This document shows positions 16,984 through 26,352 of a stretch of 64,000 nucleotides of DNA, one piece after another. Within the stretch, counting starts at the first letter, position 1, and each line of letters starts with the position of its first letter. This DNA is from Ruminococcus sp. Its GTDB lineage: Bacteria; Bacillota; Clostridia; Lachnospirales; Lachnospiraceae. A model generated the notes under the pieces. It saw only the letters and a list, made by a program, of their open reading frames with translations. It did not search any database and had not been told where the DNA came from. The DNA is taken from the NCBI GenBank assembly GCA_020024635.1, contig JAHHTL010000005.1, forward strand, positions 1 to 64,000, given 5' to 3'. Position numbers and translations under genes: made by a program.

Positions 16984-17889
16984 ATGATCTATACATTAAC
17001 ATTAAATCCATCTTTGGATTATCTTATTACAGTACCGGATTTTCAAATTGGACGTACCAATCGAACTGACTGGGAGCGGATGATTCCAGGAGGAAAAGGG
17101 TTAAATGTGTCCAAAGTTTTGGCGAATCTTGGTATAGAAAGCACTGCGTTTGGATTTATAGCTGGATTTGTAGGGGAAGAAATCAGTAAACGAACAAAGG
17201 AGTATGGAATTCATGCAGAATACATCTTGGTGCCAAAAGGAGTTTCTAGAATTAACATAAAATTATTATCGAGCGAGGGGACAGAAATCAACGGGCAAGG
17301 ACCCAAAATCGGAGAAGCAGAGTTCGAGACACTTCTGGAAAAACTAAAGCAATTAAAAACCGGAGATCTTCTAGTATTGGCAGGAAATATTCCAGGATCT
17401 CTTCCACAGGATAGTTATAGTCAAATTATGGAAACATTAAAAGACAGGGGGGTTCAGTTTGTAGTAGATACGACAAAAGAAGGGATGCTATCCACTTTAA
17501 AATATGGTCCATTTCTGGTAAAACCCAATCATCATGAGTTGGGAGAAATTTTCCATACGACCATTTCATCCCCTCAAAAAGCGGTTATGTATGCCGAAAA
17601 ATTAAAAGAGATGGGGGCAAAAAACATTCTGGTTTCCATGGGAGAAAAAGGGGCAGTACTTCTTGCAGAAAATGGGGAGAAGATAAGCGCAGATGCGCCA
17701 AAAGGTCAAGTGATAAACGCAGTGGGTGCAGGGGATTCTATGGTTGCAGGATTTCTTGCAGGATGGCAGGAAAAACAAGACTATGCATATGCTTTTTATA
17801 CCGCTCTTGCAGCAGGAAGCGCCAGTGCATTTTCAAAGGATCTTGCTACCAAAGAAGAAATAAAAAAACTGCGGGCTCAATTATTGTAA
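16984..17889 (+). CDS. PfkB-family sugar-phosphate kinase (1-phosphofructokinase or tagatose-6-phosphate kinase)
   Basis: A 301-residue kinase of the hexose-phosphate branch of the PfkB family. It has the N-terminal LNPSLDYLI motif, the PfkB signature 1 GGKGLNVSKVLANLG, and signature 2 NAVGAGDSMVAGFLAG, whose aspartate is the catalytic base. FruK and LacC share these motifs and cannot be told apart by eye. There is no fructose PTS gene beside it, while a beta-galactosidase lies just upstream, so tagatose-6-phosphate kinase is possible. It has its own unit, as a terminator precedes it. Confidence 0.85.
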   Translation: MIYTLTLNPSLDYLITVPDFQIGRTNRTDWERMIPGGKGLNVSKVLANLGIESTAFGFIAGFVGEEISKRTKEYGIHAEYILVPKGVSRINIKLLSSEGTEINGQGPKIGEAEFETLLEKLKQLKTGDLLVLAGNIPGSLPQDSYSQIMETLKDRGVQFVVDTTKEGMLSTLKYGPFLVKPNHHELGEIFHTTISSPQKAVMYAEKLKEMGAKNILVSMGEKGAVLLAENGEKISADAPKGQVINAVGAGDSMVAGFLAGWQEKQDYAYAFYTALAAGSASAFSKDLATKEEIKKLRAQLL

Positions 17890-17905
17890 GAACGCAGTTT
17901 TATAG
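17865..17905 (+). terminator. Possible terminator overlapping the kinase stop codon
   Basis: AAAACTGCG (17865-17873) pairs with CGCAGTTTT (17893-17901) around the stop codon. The T tract is short, so the call is tentative. Confidence 0.45.
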
Positions 17906-17914
17906 CTTGTAGAA

Positions 17915-18172
17915 TTAGGTGGAAATATGGAAGATATCAAGGTCTTTTTGAGACGTTGACAGCTGAACATGTACAGTAGCTGAAGGGGCTTTTAAACTTT
18001 CTTCTGCTTCCTGTGCTGTTTGAAAAAGACGATCTTCGGTTAATCTTAGGGCGCCGCAGGAACCAATCAACTGTACGATGTATATATTATTTTGTTTGCT
18101 AACGACTTTTCCGCGGATGGCCTTTGGGCTGTTTTCTATAATGTAACATGTATCACCACGCTTAAAAGACAT
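17915..18172 (-). CDS. Small conserved-looking hypothetical protein
   Basis: An 85-residue protein that I do not recognise. It begins MSFKRGDTCYIIENSPK and continues with RGKVVSKQNNIYIVQLIGSCGALRL, a pattern of short beta strands like a small SH3/KOW-type barrel. A helix with TAQEAEESLKA follows. ATG 18172 is preferred over the GTG three codons upstream, because AGGTGGAG then lies upstream of it. It is transcribed alone and divergently from the asparaginase gene. A nucleic-acid or ribosome-related role is possible but unsupported. Confidence 0.6.
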   Translation of the reverse strand: MSFKRGDTCYIIENSPKAIRGKVVSKQNNIYIVQLIGSCGALRLTEDRLFQTAQEAEESLKAPSATVHVQLSTSQKDLDIFHIST

Positions 18173-18267
18173 ACTCTCCACCTACCTTCTCAAATTTCAA
18201 TTTCGTGTATGTGTATTATACATAAAAACAGGTTTTACGTCAATGTAAGAAAGGAGTAAGAAACCAC

Positions 18268-19266
18268 ATGAAAAAAGTTCTACTTTTAACAACAGGAGGA
18301 ACCATTGCAGCAAGAGAAAGTGGACAGGGGCTTGTGCCGGATATTAATAGTGAAGATATTGTTGCATTACTTCCTGAATTAAAACATAGTTTTCAAATAG
18401 ATACAAAAGACATCCTTAATCTAGATAGTTCGAATATACAACCAGAAGAATGGCAGTATATAGCGCAAGTAGTAACAGAACAACTTCCGTTTTATGATGG
18501 GATTATCATTACTCATGGAACGGATACGATGGCTTATACGGCTTCCGCCTTGAGTTTTATGTTACAGAATCTTACAAAACCGGTTGTCTTAACGGGGGCG
18601 CAAATTCCGATTGAGCAGATGTTTACCGATGCAAAGAGAAACTTACAGACCGCTTTTGCAGCCGTAGATTTAGGAATTCCCAAAGTGATGATTGCGTTTT
18701 TTGACAAAATTATCAATGGGTGTCGGGCAGTAAAGGTGCGTACCTTAGGATTTAATGCGTTTGAGAGCATTTCTGCGTCCTACATTGGAGAAGTGTATGC
18801 CGATGGGGTGCATTGGAATGATGCTTATTTAAAAAGCGAGAAAAAGCAGGAAGAATTTTCGCTCAAAGATCAGCTATGTACCGATGTGTTTTTGTTGAAA
18901 TTGATTCCGGGGACCAATCCGGAAATTTTTGATATGTTATTGCATATGAAATATCGAGGAATCGTCATAGAAGCATTTGGGGCAGGTGGTACTCATTTTG
19001 AGCGAAGAAATCTGTTGCCTAAGTTAAAGCGCTTGGTAGATCATGGAATTACCGTTGTGGCAAGAAGTCAATGCTTATACGAAAAGAGTGATTTTTCTTT
19101 GTATGAGGTAGGGCAAAAGCTATTGGATTGTGGAGTTATACCGGGAAGAGATATGACCACAGAAGCAATTGTGACAAAGCTTATGTGGGCACTGGGACAG
19201 TCAGAGGATAAAGATGAAATTCGAAAAATCTTTGACACAAATTATGCAGATGAGGTTACATTTTAA
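18268..19266 (+). CDS. ansA: L-asparaginase, cytoplasmic type I
   Basis: A 332-residue enzyme that hydrolyses L-asparagine to aspartate and ammonia. Both active-site signatures are visible: TTGGTIA at residues 8-14 with the nucleophilic Thr12, and ITHGTDTMAYTA with T82-H83-G84-T85-D86. There is no signal peptide, and the length fits the AnsA (type I) group. AAGGAG precedes the ATG. It is a single-gene unit ending in a terminator shared with murF. Confidence 0.9.
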   Translation: MKKVLLLTTGGTIAARESGQGLVPDINSEDIVALLPELKHSFQIDTKDILNLDSSNIQPEEWQYIAQVVTEQLPFYDGIIITHGTDTMAYTASALSFMLQNLTKPVVLTGAQIPIEQMFTDAKRNLQTAFAAVDLGIPKVMIAFFDKIINGCRAVKVRTLGFNAFESISASYIGEVYADGVHWNDAYLKSEKKQEEFSLKDQLCTDVFLLKLIPGTNPEIFDMLLHMKYRGIVIEAFGAGGTHFERRNLLPKLKRLVDHGITVVARSQCLYEKSDFSLYEVGQKLLDCGVIPGRDMTTEAIVTKLMWALGQSEDKDEIRKIFDTNYADEVTF

Positions 19267-19295
19267 AAGGGAAGCCGTGAATGGCTTCCCTTGTT
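19265..19295. terminator. Bidirectional terminator between ansA and murF
   Basis: AAGGGAAGCC pairs with GGCTTCCCTT around the loop GTGAAT. A and T tracts flank it on both sides, so it can end transcripts from both convergent genes. Confidence 0.8.
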
Positions 19296-20672
19296 TTAAA
19301 TGTTCCAATCTTCCAAAGCTTTTACAAGCCAAGAAAATTTCATTCCATTGGAGGCTTTTACCAAAATGGTATCGTGTTCTTCAATGATCTGATGAATGGA
19401 ATCTAAAAAATCTTCTTTTGTTTTAAAATACCATGTCTTTGTTGGACTGGTTGTGCGGATTGCCCCGTCAGCCATTTCTTTGGCTAAATCACCAATACAA
19501 ACCAATTGGTCGATGGAAAGGGAAGCAGCATATTGACCGACTTCATAGTGCATTTCTTTTTCTTTTTCTCCAAGTTCAAACATATCTCCAAGAATCGCTA
19601 CTTTGCGACCTTTTGCTTTCGATAGAACATCTAAGGAAGCTTTCATGGATACAATATTAGCATTGTAGCAGTCATCAATAATAGAAAGATGCGCTGTTTT
19701 GATCAGGTGGTTTCGTCCAGCGATGGTATTGGCGTGTTCGATCCCTTTTTTGATTTCCTCATCGGTCATACCAAGAATTCGTCCAGCTGCAATTCCGGCA
19801 AGGGCATTTAGAACCATGTGGAATCCCGGAATTGGAATATGGGCAGGGAAGGAGGACTTTGGTGTGTGGAAACAAGCAGAGGTACCTTCTAGTCCAAGAT
19901 CTTTCACATCCGTTGCGTAGAATGGATCAGAATCAGAAAGTCCAAAGAAAATTGGAGGTTTTCCTTGCACAGATGTTACCGTGGAAAGCAGATCATCTTC
20001 GCCGTTTAAAATGACAGAACCAGATGGATTCATAAACTCAAACATGGCTGTTTTTGCTTTTAAAATTCCTTCTCTGGATTTTAAGTTTTCTAAGTGGGCA
20101 TATCCAATGTTTGTAAGAATACAAAGATCGGGGCGAGCAACTTTTGCAAGCCGTTCCATCTCTCCGAATTCGCTGATTCCCATCTCTAGAACTGCAATTT
20201 CATGTTCTGTGGTAATATTAAAAATAGTCAGTGGAAGACCGATCTCATTGTTAAGGTTTCCCTCTGTCTTTAGAACATTGAATTTTTCGCCAAGAATAGA
20301 TGCGATCATTTCCTTTGTGCTAGTTTTCCCAACACTACCAGAAATACCAACGACCTTTATATTAAGAGAAGTTCGATAATGTTCTGCAATGTCTTTTAAA
20401 GCTTGTTCACAGGAAGCAACCTGAATGTAGGAAAAATCTACATCGTCAAAGTGCTCTTCTGAAATTGCACATAGTGCACCTTGCTCCATTACTTGTGGAA
20501 TAAAACGATGTCCATCTACACGTTCTCCGCGGATTGCAACAAAAAGTCCGTTCTCTTTTATGGTACGACTATCAATTGTGACACTGGAAACTTCTTGGAG
20601 AAAGGCTTCCTCGTTACCGTAATAAACACCGTTACAAGCAGCGGTAATTTCTTTTAAAGTCATGTTTTTCAT
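19296..20672 (-). CDS. murF: UDP-N-acetylmuramoyl-tripeptide--D-alanyl-D-alanine ligase
   Basis: A 458-residue Mur ligase that adds D-Ala-D-Ala to UDP-MurNAc-tripeptide in the cytoplasm, completing the peptidoglycan precursor. The N-terminal domain has DSRTIKENGLFVAIRGERVDG. The P-loop is GSVGKTSTK at residues 112-120, followed by EGNLNNEIGLP and LEMG(I)SEFGEM. The C-terminal domain has DDCYNANIVSMKASLD and GDMFELGE, all standard for MurF. It lies 15 bases after ddl, whose product it uses, in the operon pncB-ddl-murF. Confidence 0.94.
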   Translation of the reverse strand: MKNMTLKEITAACNGVYYGNEEAFLQEVSSVTIDSRTIKENGLFVAIRGERVDGHRFIPQVMEQGALCAISEEHFDDVDFSYIQVASCEQALKDIAEHYRTSLNIKVVGISGSVGKTSTKEMIASILGEKFNVLKTEGNLNNEIGLPLTIFNITTEHEIAVLEMGISEFGEMERLAKVARPDLCILTNIGYAHLENLKSREGILKAKTAMFEFMNPSGSVILNGEDDLLSTVTSVQGKPPIFFGLSDSDPFYATDVKDLGLEGTSACFHTPKSSFPAHIPIPGFHMVLNALAGIAAGRILGMTDEEIKKGIEHANTIAGRNHLIKTAHLSIIDDCYNANIVSMKASLDVLSKAKGRKVAILGDMFELGEKEKEMHYEVGQYAASLSIDQLVCIGDLAKEMADGAIRTTSPTKTWYFKTKEDFLDSIHQIIEEHDTILVKASNGMKFSWLVKALEDWNI

Positions 20673-20687
20673 AGCAACTCCCCATCC

Positions 20688-21743
20688 TTACTGATATCTG
20701 GCTTCCAAAGATTTTTTGATGATGAGTTCACATAATTCATCATATTCAATGCCGGCAGCTTTCGCTTCTTTTGGAAGAAGGCTGGCAGCGGTCATACCAG
20801 GAAGTGTGTTCATCTCCAGACAGTACAGATTTTCGTTTTCGTCAAGTAAAAAATCAGCACGGCTGTAAACGTTTAGTTTTAAGGCATGAAATGCTTTTAT
20901 GGTAAGCTCTTGCATACGAGAAGTGATCTCTTCACTAATTTTCGCAGGGCAGACTTCTTGTGTTGCACCGGCCTGATATTTATTCGCATAATCAAAGAAT
21001 CCTGTTTTTGGAATGATTTCCACAGGAGGAAGGGCAACGCCATCAATGATACCACAGGCAAATTCACGCCCTTTAATGTAGGTTTCAATGACAACTTCAT
21101 CTTCATATTTGAAAGAGTTCTTTAAAGCAGTTTCGTATTCGGCTTGTGAATTTACGATATATACGCCGATACTAGAACCACCGGAACAAGGTTTTACAAC
21201 AACTGGGAAAGAAAGTCCAAGTGCTTCCAGAGAGGTTTCTTTTGCGTCTTTGTGAAGGCATACTCCGTCGGGAGTATCCACACCAGATTGCAAGAAAATC
21301 TGCTTTGTAAGTCCTTTGTCCATGGCAACTGCACAGCCAAGAGAATCAGGACCGGTATAGCGGATACCAAGAAGGTCGAAGGTGGCTTGTAGCTTTCCGT
21401 TTTCACCTTCTCCGCCATGGAGACCGATAAATGTAATATCTGCCATTTTACAGAGTTCAATTACATTTGGTCCAAGGAAGGAAGCGGACTGATCCGGTCT
21501 CGATGCTTTGATGGCTTCCAGGTCTGGTTCATCGGTGCTGACCGTTTTTGCAATTTCTAGTCCATGTCCAGGAAGGGTAAAAACTTCCTCTAAATGCTCT
21601 TTATCATAGGGAAATCCCATATATACGTCTAGTAAGAAAGCGTCGTGTCCATTTTCAAGCAGTGTGTTACAAATCCCAGCACTAGAAGAAAGGGAAACGT
21701 CACGTTCGGTACTAAGCCCGCCGGCTAAAACTATAATTTTCAT
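20688..21743 (-). CDS. ddl: D-alanine--D-alanine ligase
   Basis: A 351-residue ATP-grasp enzyme that joins two D-alanines for peptidoglycan synthesis. It shows the family landmarks: AGGLSTERDVSLSS at the N-terminus, FIGLHGGEGENGKLQ, VVKPCSGGSSIGVYI, and the metal-binding end YCLEMNTLPGMT. The first motif departs a little from the usual GG-x-S-x-E-H-x(V/I)S form, with RD replacing EH. Its start overlaps the pncB stop by four bases, and murF follows at 15 bases, so substrate supply and use are co-expressed. Confidence 0.92.
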   Translation of the reverse strand: MKIIVLAGGLSTERDVSLSSSAGICNTLLENGHDAFLLDVYMGFPYDKEHLEEVFTLPGHGLEIAKTVSTDEPDLEAIKASRPDQSASFLGPNVIELCKMADITFIGLHGGEGENGKLQATFDLLGIRYTGPDSLGCAVAMDKGLTKQIFLQSGVDTPDGVCLHKDAKETSLEALGLSFPVVVKPCSGGSSIGVYIVNSQAEYETALKNSFKYEDEVVIETYIKGREFACGIIDGVALPPVEIIPKTGFFDYANKYQAGATQEVCPAKISEEITSRMQELTIKAFHALKLNVYSRADFLLDENENLYCLEMNTLPGMTAASLLPKEAKAAGIEYDELCELIIKKSLEARYQ

Positions 21744-23206
21744 GATTGATTATCTCCTTTGGAATACGCGTTATTTAGTAGTTCTGTTTTGGTGTCGTAT
21801 AGTTTTTGAGAAAGATCGACATAGACTTTATGAGGATTGAAAAGACGCTTCGTTTCATCCCATAAAGTATCTTTCTCTTGTTGACAATACTTGGCAATCT
21901 CCATAACATCTGGAGAATCGTATACACAAGAACCATTTAGAAAGATTGGTTTTAAAATTTCACGCATGGTGTAAGAACCACCCTCTAATGTTGTCTTCTT
22001 CCAGGTGGCGTTTGGATCAAAAAGAACAAGATCCTTTGCTGTATCATAGGTCTCTTCCGCAAAGCAGATAAGGTCAGCGCGCATCTTACCTGTTTCTTTA
22101 TCATAAATTCGGAAAATTGTTTTATTTCCCGGATTTGTAATCTTTTCTGTATTTTCTGAAATTTTAATTTTTGGAACAAAGGTGCCCGTAGCATCTTGGA
22201 TTGCAGCAAGTTTATAAACACCACCAAAAGAAGGGCAGTCTTTGGAGGTAATTAAATTCGTTCCCACACCCCAAGAGGTAATCTTTGCCCCTTGAACTTT
22301 TAGATCATGGATTAAAAATTCATCGAGATCGTTGGAAGCAGCAATCACGGCATCTGGAAAACCAGCCTCATCTAACATTTTTCTTGCTTTTTTAGAAAGG
22401 TAGGCAAGATCTCCGCTATCTAGGCGAATCCCGTAAGATTTTGGATGAATGCCTTCTTTTTTTAGTTCTGTAAAGACACGAATCGCATTTGGAACTCCAG
22501 ATTTTAACGTGTCGTAGGTATCTACAAGAAGGGTACATGCGTCAGGATAAAGACGTGCATACTCTTTAAAGGCAGTATACTCGTCTTTGAAACTCATGAT
22601 CCAGCTGTGGGCATGGGTTCCCATAACTGGTACATGAAATAACTTTCCAGCTAGAACATTGGAAGTCCCTACACAACCACCAATCATGGCAGCTCTGGCA
22701 CCATATAGTCCGGCATCCGGACCTTGGGCGCGCCGAAGACCAAACTCCATAATGCCATCTCCCTGAGCAGCATAAACAACGCGTGCGGTTTTGGTGGCGA
22801 TTAAACTTTGGTGATTGATAATATTTAAAATCGCGGTCTCAACAAGCTGGGCTTCCATAATAGGGGCGATGACTTTTAGTACAGGTTCTTTTGGAAACAC
22901 CACAGTTCCCTCCGGAATTGCATAGATATTGCCACTAAAGTGAAACCCACTCAAATATTGAAGGAAGTCTTCGCTGAAAATGCCAAGACTTCTTAAATAA
23001 TCTACATCTTCATATGAAAAATTAAGGTTTTTGATGTATTCGATGACCTGTTCAAGTCCGGCCATAATGGAATAGCCATTCTGATTTGGATTTGAACGGA
23101 AGAAAACATCAAATACAACAGTATCGTTTTCCTGCGTTTCAAAGTAACCCTGCATCATGGTAAGCTCATACAGGTCTGTCAGCAGTGTAAGATTCTGCAA
23201 ACTCAT
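21740..23206 (-). CDS. pncB: Nicotinate phosphoribosyltransferase
   Basis: A 488-residue enzyme of the Preiss-Handler NAD salvage pathway, converting nicotinate and PRPP to nicotinate mononucleotide with ATP use. It begins with LLTDLYELTMMQGYF and contains FGLRRAQGPDAGLYGARAAM, GTHAHSWIMSF and GIRLDSGDLAYLSKKAR, all typical of Gram-positive PncB. Start 23206 has AGAGGAG 8 bases upstream; an upstream in-frame ATG at 23236 lacks one. It is first in an operon with ddl and murF, a linkage with no obvious pathway logic. Confidence 0.92.
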   Translation of the reverse strand: MSLQNLTLLTDLYELTMMQGYFETQENDTVVFDVFFRSNPNQNGYSIMAGLEQVIEYIKNLNFSYEDVDYLRSLGIFSEDFLQYLSGFHFSGNIYAIPEGTVVFPKEPVLKVIAPIMEAQLVETAILNIINHQSLIATKTARVVYAAQGDGIMEFGLRRAQGPDAGLYGARAAMIGGCVGTSNVLAGKLFHVPVMGTHAHSWIMSFKDEYTAFKEYARLYPDACTLLVDTYDTLKSGVPNAIRVFTELKKEGIHPKSYGIRLDSGDLAYLSKKARKMLDEAGFPDAVIAASNDLDEFLIHDLKVQGAKITSWGVGTNLITSKDCPSFGGVYKLAAIQDATGTFVPKIKISENTEKITNPGNKTIFRIYDKETGKMRADLICFAEETYDTAKDLVLFDPNATWKKTTLEGGSYTMREILKPIFLNGSCVYDSPDVMEIAKYCQQEKDTLWDETKRLFNPHKVYVDLSQKLYDTKTELLNNAYSKGDNQS

Positions 23207-23326
23207 ATTATTTTCTCCTCTTATATTTATATGCATTTATACGGAAACAGTATAGCACAAAACAAAAGAATATTCCATAAGCACCTTTCATAGACTTATA
23301 GAGAAAATATACGATAGGATTTTACA

Positions 23327-23749
23327 ATGAAAATAAAGAGACAAAGGTTATCAAAGATACTCCTTATGAGCAGCATATTCTTTTTGTCGCTGACAGGGTG
23401 TATCAGTAAAATACAAACAGAAGGTGAAAAAAAGTTGGTTTCCTACACGGAGGTAAAGCAAGAAAAAATCCCAAAAGAATTAAAGGAAGTGATTGAGGAA
23501 AATAAAACAAGTCCTTTTCAGATGACCTATACTGACAAAGGAAAAATTTATATAGCAGAAGGATATGGAACAAAGCCAAAAACAGGGTATGAGGTAGAAG
23601 TTTCCAGTTTGTATGAAATAGCGGAAACCATTCATATTAAAACAGATTTAAAAGGTCCGGAAAAAGGAACAAAAATAGAAGAAACAGAAACCTATCCCTA
23701 CATTGTTTTGGAAACAAAGGATGTGGGGAAAAGAGTTGTATTTGAATAA
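23327..23749 (+). CDS. PrcB_C-domain lipoprotein
   Basis: A 140-residue secreted protein. Residues 1-24 are a lipoprotein signal ending LSLTG-C25. The mature part has a PrcB_C-like domain (IAEGYGTKPKTGYEVEVSSL and TYPYIVLETKDVGKRVVF), a fold found in a small subunit of a spirochaete protease complex and in many Clostridia surface proteins. It lies 16 bases before sipL, so it may be co-expressed with a spore-coat gene; this would be unexpected for a general surface protein and hints at a sporulation-time role. The function is not known. Confidence 0.75.
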   Translation: MKIKRQRLSKILLMSSIFFLSLTGCISKIQTEGEKKLVSYTEVKQEKIPKELKEVIEENKTSPFQMTYTDKGKIYIAEGYGTKPKTGYEVEVSSLYEIAETIHIKTDLKGPEKGTKIEETETYPYIVLETKDVGKRVVFE

Positions 23750-23765
23750 GAGGAGGGAGTCATTT

Positions 23766-25325
23766 ATGGAATTACAGAAAAAGCAAATACATTATACAAG
23801 AGAGGGAAAAAAAACATTTGATCAGTTTTATCTAGATGAAGATATCAATGTACCAGATACAAAAGAGGATGTAAAAGAAATCATAAATGGAAGTGCAAAA
23901 GTGAAAATAGAAGAAGTAAGGCCTGTGGAAAATTATGTGTGTGTGTCTGGAAAGTTATACTATCAGATTTTATATGTCACAGCGTCAGAAGATGCACAAC
24001 CAGCAGTGTTAGAAGGAAATTTGTCCTTTGATGAAATGGTGTATGTGGAAAAAGAAGAGCGGGAGACATACTTTGTGCAGAATCTTAGAACGGAGTTTTC
24101 ACCGGGAATTGTACATTCAAGAAAACTAAGTGTTCGTGCGACCATAGAATTAGAACTTGGAAAAGAAAAATTAGAAGATGAAGAAACAACAGTCGGAGTA
24201 GAGGACGCAGACGACGTCTACAAGAAAATGAAAAAAGTGGATCTTTTGGAATTACATACTTCAAAGAAAGATACTTACCGGATCAAAGAAGAACTTAGTT
24301 TGCCGGGAACAAAAGAAAGTATTCATCATCTGCTTTTGACAGATATTCAAAACAGAAAATTGGAAATCAGACTTTTCGAAAATGAAATCCATCTGAAGGG
24401 AGAGGTGCTTGTATTTTGTATGTATCAGTCGGAAGATGAAAAAACGGATTGGCTAGAACAAATCGTGCCTTATGAAGGGAAAATAGAGTGTAGTGATATT
24501 GACGAGAGTATGTATTTTTATGTACAAAGCAGCCTTGATGATCCGGTGTTCGATATCCGAATGGATGAAGATGGAGAAATGCGTGTACTTTTGGTGGAGG
24601 CAACACTTAATCTTCGATTGAACATTTATAAGGAAGAGGAAATAGAACTTCTAGAAGATCTTTATTCTTTAAAAGAAAAGACCACACTTCAAACAAAAGA
24701 AGCTGTTTACGAAGAATTGTTGATTCAAAATAATTCCAAATGTAAAATAGCAGAACGATTAAGGCTTCCAGAATTAAAATCTGATGTTTTGCAAATTTGC
24801 CATAGTGAAGGGAGTGTACAAATTAGTCATACAGAAAAAACTGAGAACGGACTCTTGATAGACGGGATTCTTCATTTGAAATTTTTGTATGTGAAATCAG
24901 ACGATATCATGCCTTTTGGAAGCTGGCAAGGAATGGTACCTTTTTCGTATGTGTTAGAATGTCCAGCTATGCCAGAGAATGTGTTGTCCAATCTTTCTTA
25001 TCACGTAGAACAATTGTCTGTAAATCCAGCTGGAAGCGAAGCGGTGGAAGTAAAAGCAGTTATTGCATTTGATACCTTTTTACGAAAACCAGTGCCGATG
25101 CAAGTGATTACAGATGTGGAATTTACGCCAGTGTCATTAGAAGAATTAGAAAAACGTCCCGGAATTACAGGGTATATTGTAAAAGAAGGGGATGATTTAT
25201 GGAAATTGGCAAAAACCTACATGACTACCATGGAGCGAATCAGGGAAGTCAATCATCTTGAATCGGATATCATAAAACCGGGAGAAAAACTTTTGATTTT
25301 GAAAGAAAGCATGATGTTGCTGTAA
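23766..25325 (+). CDS. sipL: Spore-coat morphogenetic protein SipL (DUF3794/SPOCS plus LysM)
   Basis: A 519-residue protein with repeated DUF3794 (SPOCS) domains over about 1-440 and a C-terminal LysM domain starting at GYIVKEGDDLWKLAKTY and ending IIKPGEKLLIL. In Clostridioides difficile SipL has this same length and architecture; its LysM domain binds SpoIVA, and the protein anchors the coat to the forespore, like SpoVID of Bacillus. The local order sipL, ispE, gntR, spoIIR also matches my recollection of C. difficile. GAGGAGGG precedes ATG 23766; a longer frame from 23703 overlaps the lipoprotein gene and is not used. Confidence 0.86.
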   Translation: MELQKKQIHYTREGKKTFDQFYLDEDINVPDTKEDVKEIINGSAKVKIEEVRPVENYVCVSGKLYYQILYVTASEDAQPAVLEGNLSFDEMVYVEKEERETYFVQNLRTEFSPGIVHSRKLSVRATIELELGKEKLEDEETTVGVEDADDVYKKMKKVDLLELHTSKKDTYRIKEELSLPGTKESIHHLLLTDIQNRKLEIRLFENEIHLKGEVLVFCMYQSEDEKTDWLEQIVPYEGKIECSDIDESMYFYVQSSLDDPVFDIRMDEDGEMRVLLVEATLNLRLNIYKEEEIELLEDLYSLKEKTTLQTKEAVYEELLIQNNSKCKIAERLRLPELKSDVLQICHSEGSVQISHTEKTENGLLIDGILHLKFLYVKSDDIMPFGSWQGMVPFSYVLECPAMPENVLSNLSYHVEQLSVNPAGSEAVEVKAVIAFDTFLRKPVPMQVITDVEFTPVSLEELEKRPGITGYIVKEGDDLWKLAKTYMTTMERIREVNHLESDIIKPGEKLLILKESMMLL

Positions 25326-25331
25326 AAATTT

Positions 25332-25367
25332 GGAGGAGGGTATGTGAATAATCTCTCCTCCTTTTTT
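25332..25367 (+). terminator. Terminator after sipL
   Basis: GGAGGAG (25332-25338) pairs with CTCCTCC (25355-25361), followed by TTTTTT. Confidence 0.8.
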
Positions 25368-25378
25368 GTGCAAACGGA

Positions 25379-25407
25379 TTGCATTTTAGGTAGAGGAAAG
25401 TTATAAT
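25379..25407 (+). promoter_or_regulatory. Vegetative promoter of the ispE-gntR transcript
   Basis: TTGCAT (25379-25384) and TATAAT (25402-25407) are separated by 17 bases, 39 bases before the ispE start codon. Confidence 0.7.
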
Positions 25408-25446
25408 TAATTTATAATGTATACAGAATACAAAGGAGTAGATAAG

Positions 25447-26352
25447 ATGAAACATAAAAAACGCCGTGAGAGCATTGAATTAAAGGCGCTTGCTAAGATC
25501 AATCTAGGTCTGGATGTACTAGGAAAAAGAGAAAATGGTTATCATGATGTAAGAATGGTCATGCAATCAATCTATCTTTATGATGATGTGAAAATTGTTC
25601 GAAAATCGACTCCGGGAATTGAATTAAAGACGAATCTGTTTTTTTTGCCAACGAATGAGCATAATATTGCGTATAAAGCTGCAAAAATGTTGATAGAGGA
25701 GTTTCAAATCTCAGAAGGTGTGGAAATCTTTTTAAATAAACACATCCCTGTTTCTGCCGGTTTGGCAGGTGGCAGCACCAATGCGGCGGCAGTTTTGTAT
25801 GGAATGAACCTTCTTTTCGGACTAGGATTGTCGAAAGAGGAGTTGATGAATCGTGGGGTTTGTCTGGGGGCGGATGTTCCTTATTGTATTATGCGAGGGA
25901 CGGTGCTTGCAGAAGGAATTGGGGAAAAGTTAACCAAGCTCCCGGCAATGCCAAAATGCACCATTTTGATTGCGAAACCGCCAATCAGTGTATCTACAAA
26001 GATGGTGTATGAAGCATTGGATTCAAAAAAAATAGTGGAACATCCAGACATTGACGGGTTGATCAAAGGACTTGAAAATGCAGATCTTTGTGCGATTGCA
26101 GGATCTATGGGAAATGTACTAGAAGATGTGACGGTTTCCCTGTACCCAGTCATTGATAAAATCAAGGAAGTTATGAAGAAAGAAGGCGCTTTGAATGCCA
26201 TGATGAGTGGAAGTGGTCCCACTGTTTTTGGATTGTTTTCCTCACGAGCAGGCGCCAAAGCAGCACAAGAGAAGATTCGAAAAAGTGGATTGGCCAAACA
26301 GGTTTATGTAACTTGCGTCCACGGAGCAAGGAGGGGTGAAAATGGAGCCTAA
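25447..26352 (+). CDS. ispE: 4-diphosphocytidyl-2-C-methyl-D-erythritol kinase
   Basis: A 301-residue GHMP kinase that phosphorylates CDP-methylerythritol in the MEP isoprenoid pathway. The start region ALAKINLGLDVLGKRENGYHD, the ATP loop PVSAGLAGGSTNAAAVL and the GADVPYC and MSGSGPTVFGLF motifs are all present. AAAGGAG precedes ATG 25447 by 8 bases; an upstream ATG at 25417 lacks a good site. The stop overlaps the gntR start by 11 bases. Isoprenoid output feeds the undecaprenyl carrier used in wall synthesis. Confidence 0.93.
   Translation: MKHKKRRESIELKALAKINLGLDVLGKRENGYHDVRMVMQSIYLYDDVKIVRKSTPGIELKTNLFFLPTNEHNIAYKAAKMLIEEFQISEGVEIFLNKHIPVSAGLAGGSTNAAAVLYGMNLLFGLGLSKEELMNRGVCLGADVPYCIMRGTVLAEGIGEKLTKLPAMPKCTILIAKPPISVSTKMVYEALDSKKIVEHPDIDGLIKGLENADLCAIAGSMGNVLEDVTVSLYPVIDKIKEVMKKEGALNAMMSGSGPTVFGLFSSRAGAKAAQEKIRKSGLAKQVYVTCVHGARRGENGA

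Noticed and set aside
23288..23316. Sigma-E promoter before the PrcB-like lipoprotein
   Set aside because: TATACGATA resembles a -10 box, but transcription would start within a few bases of the start codon and leave no ribosome binding site.
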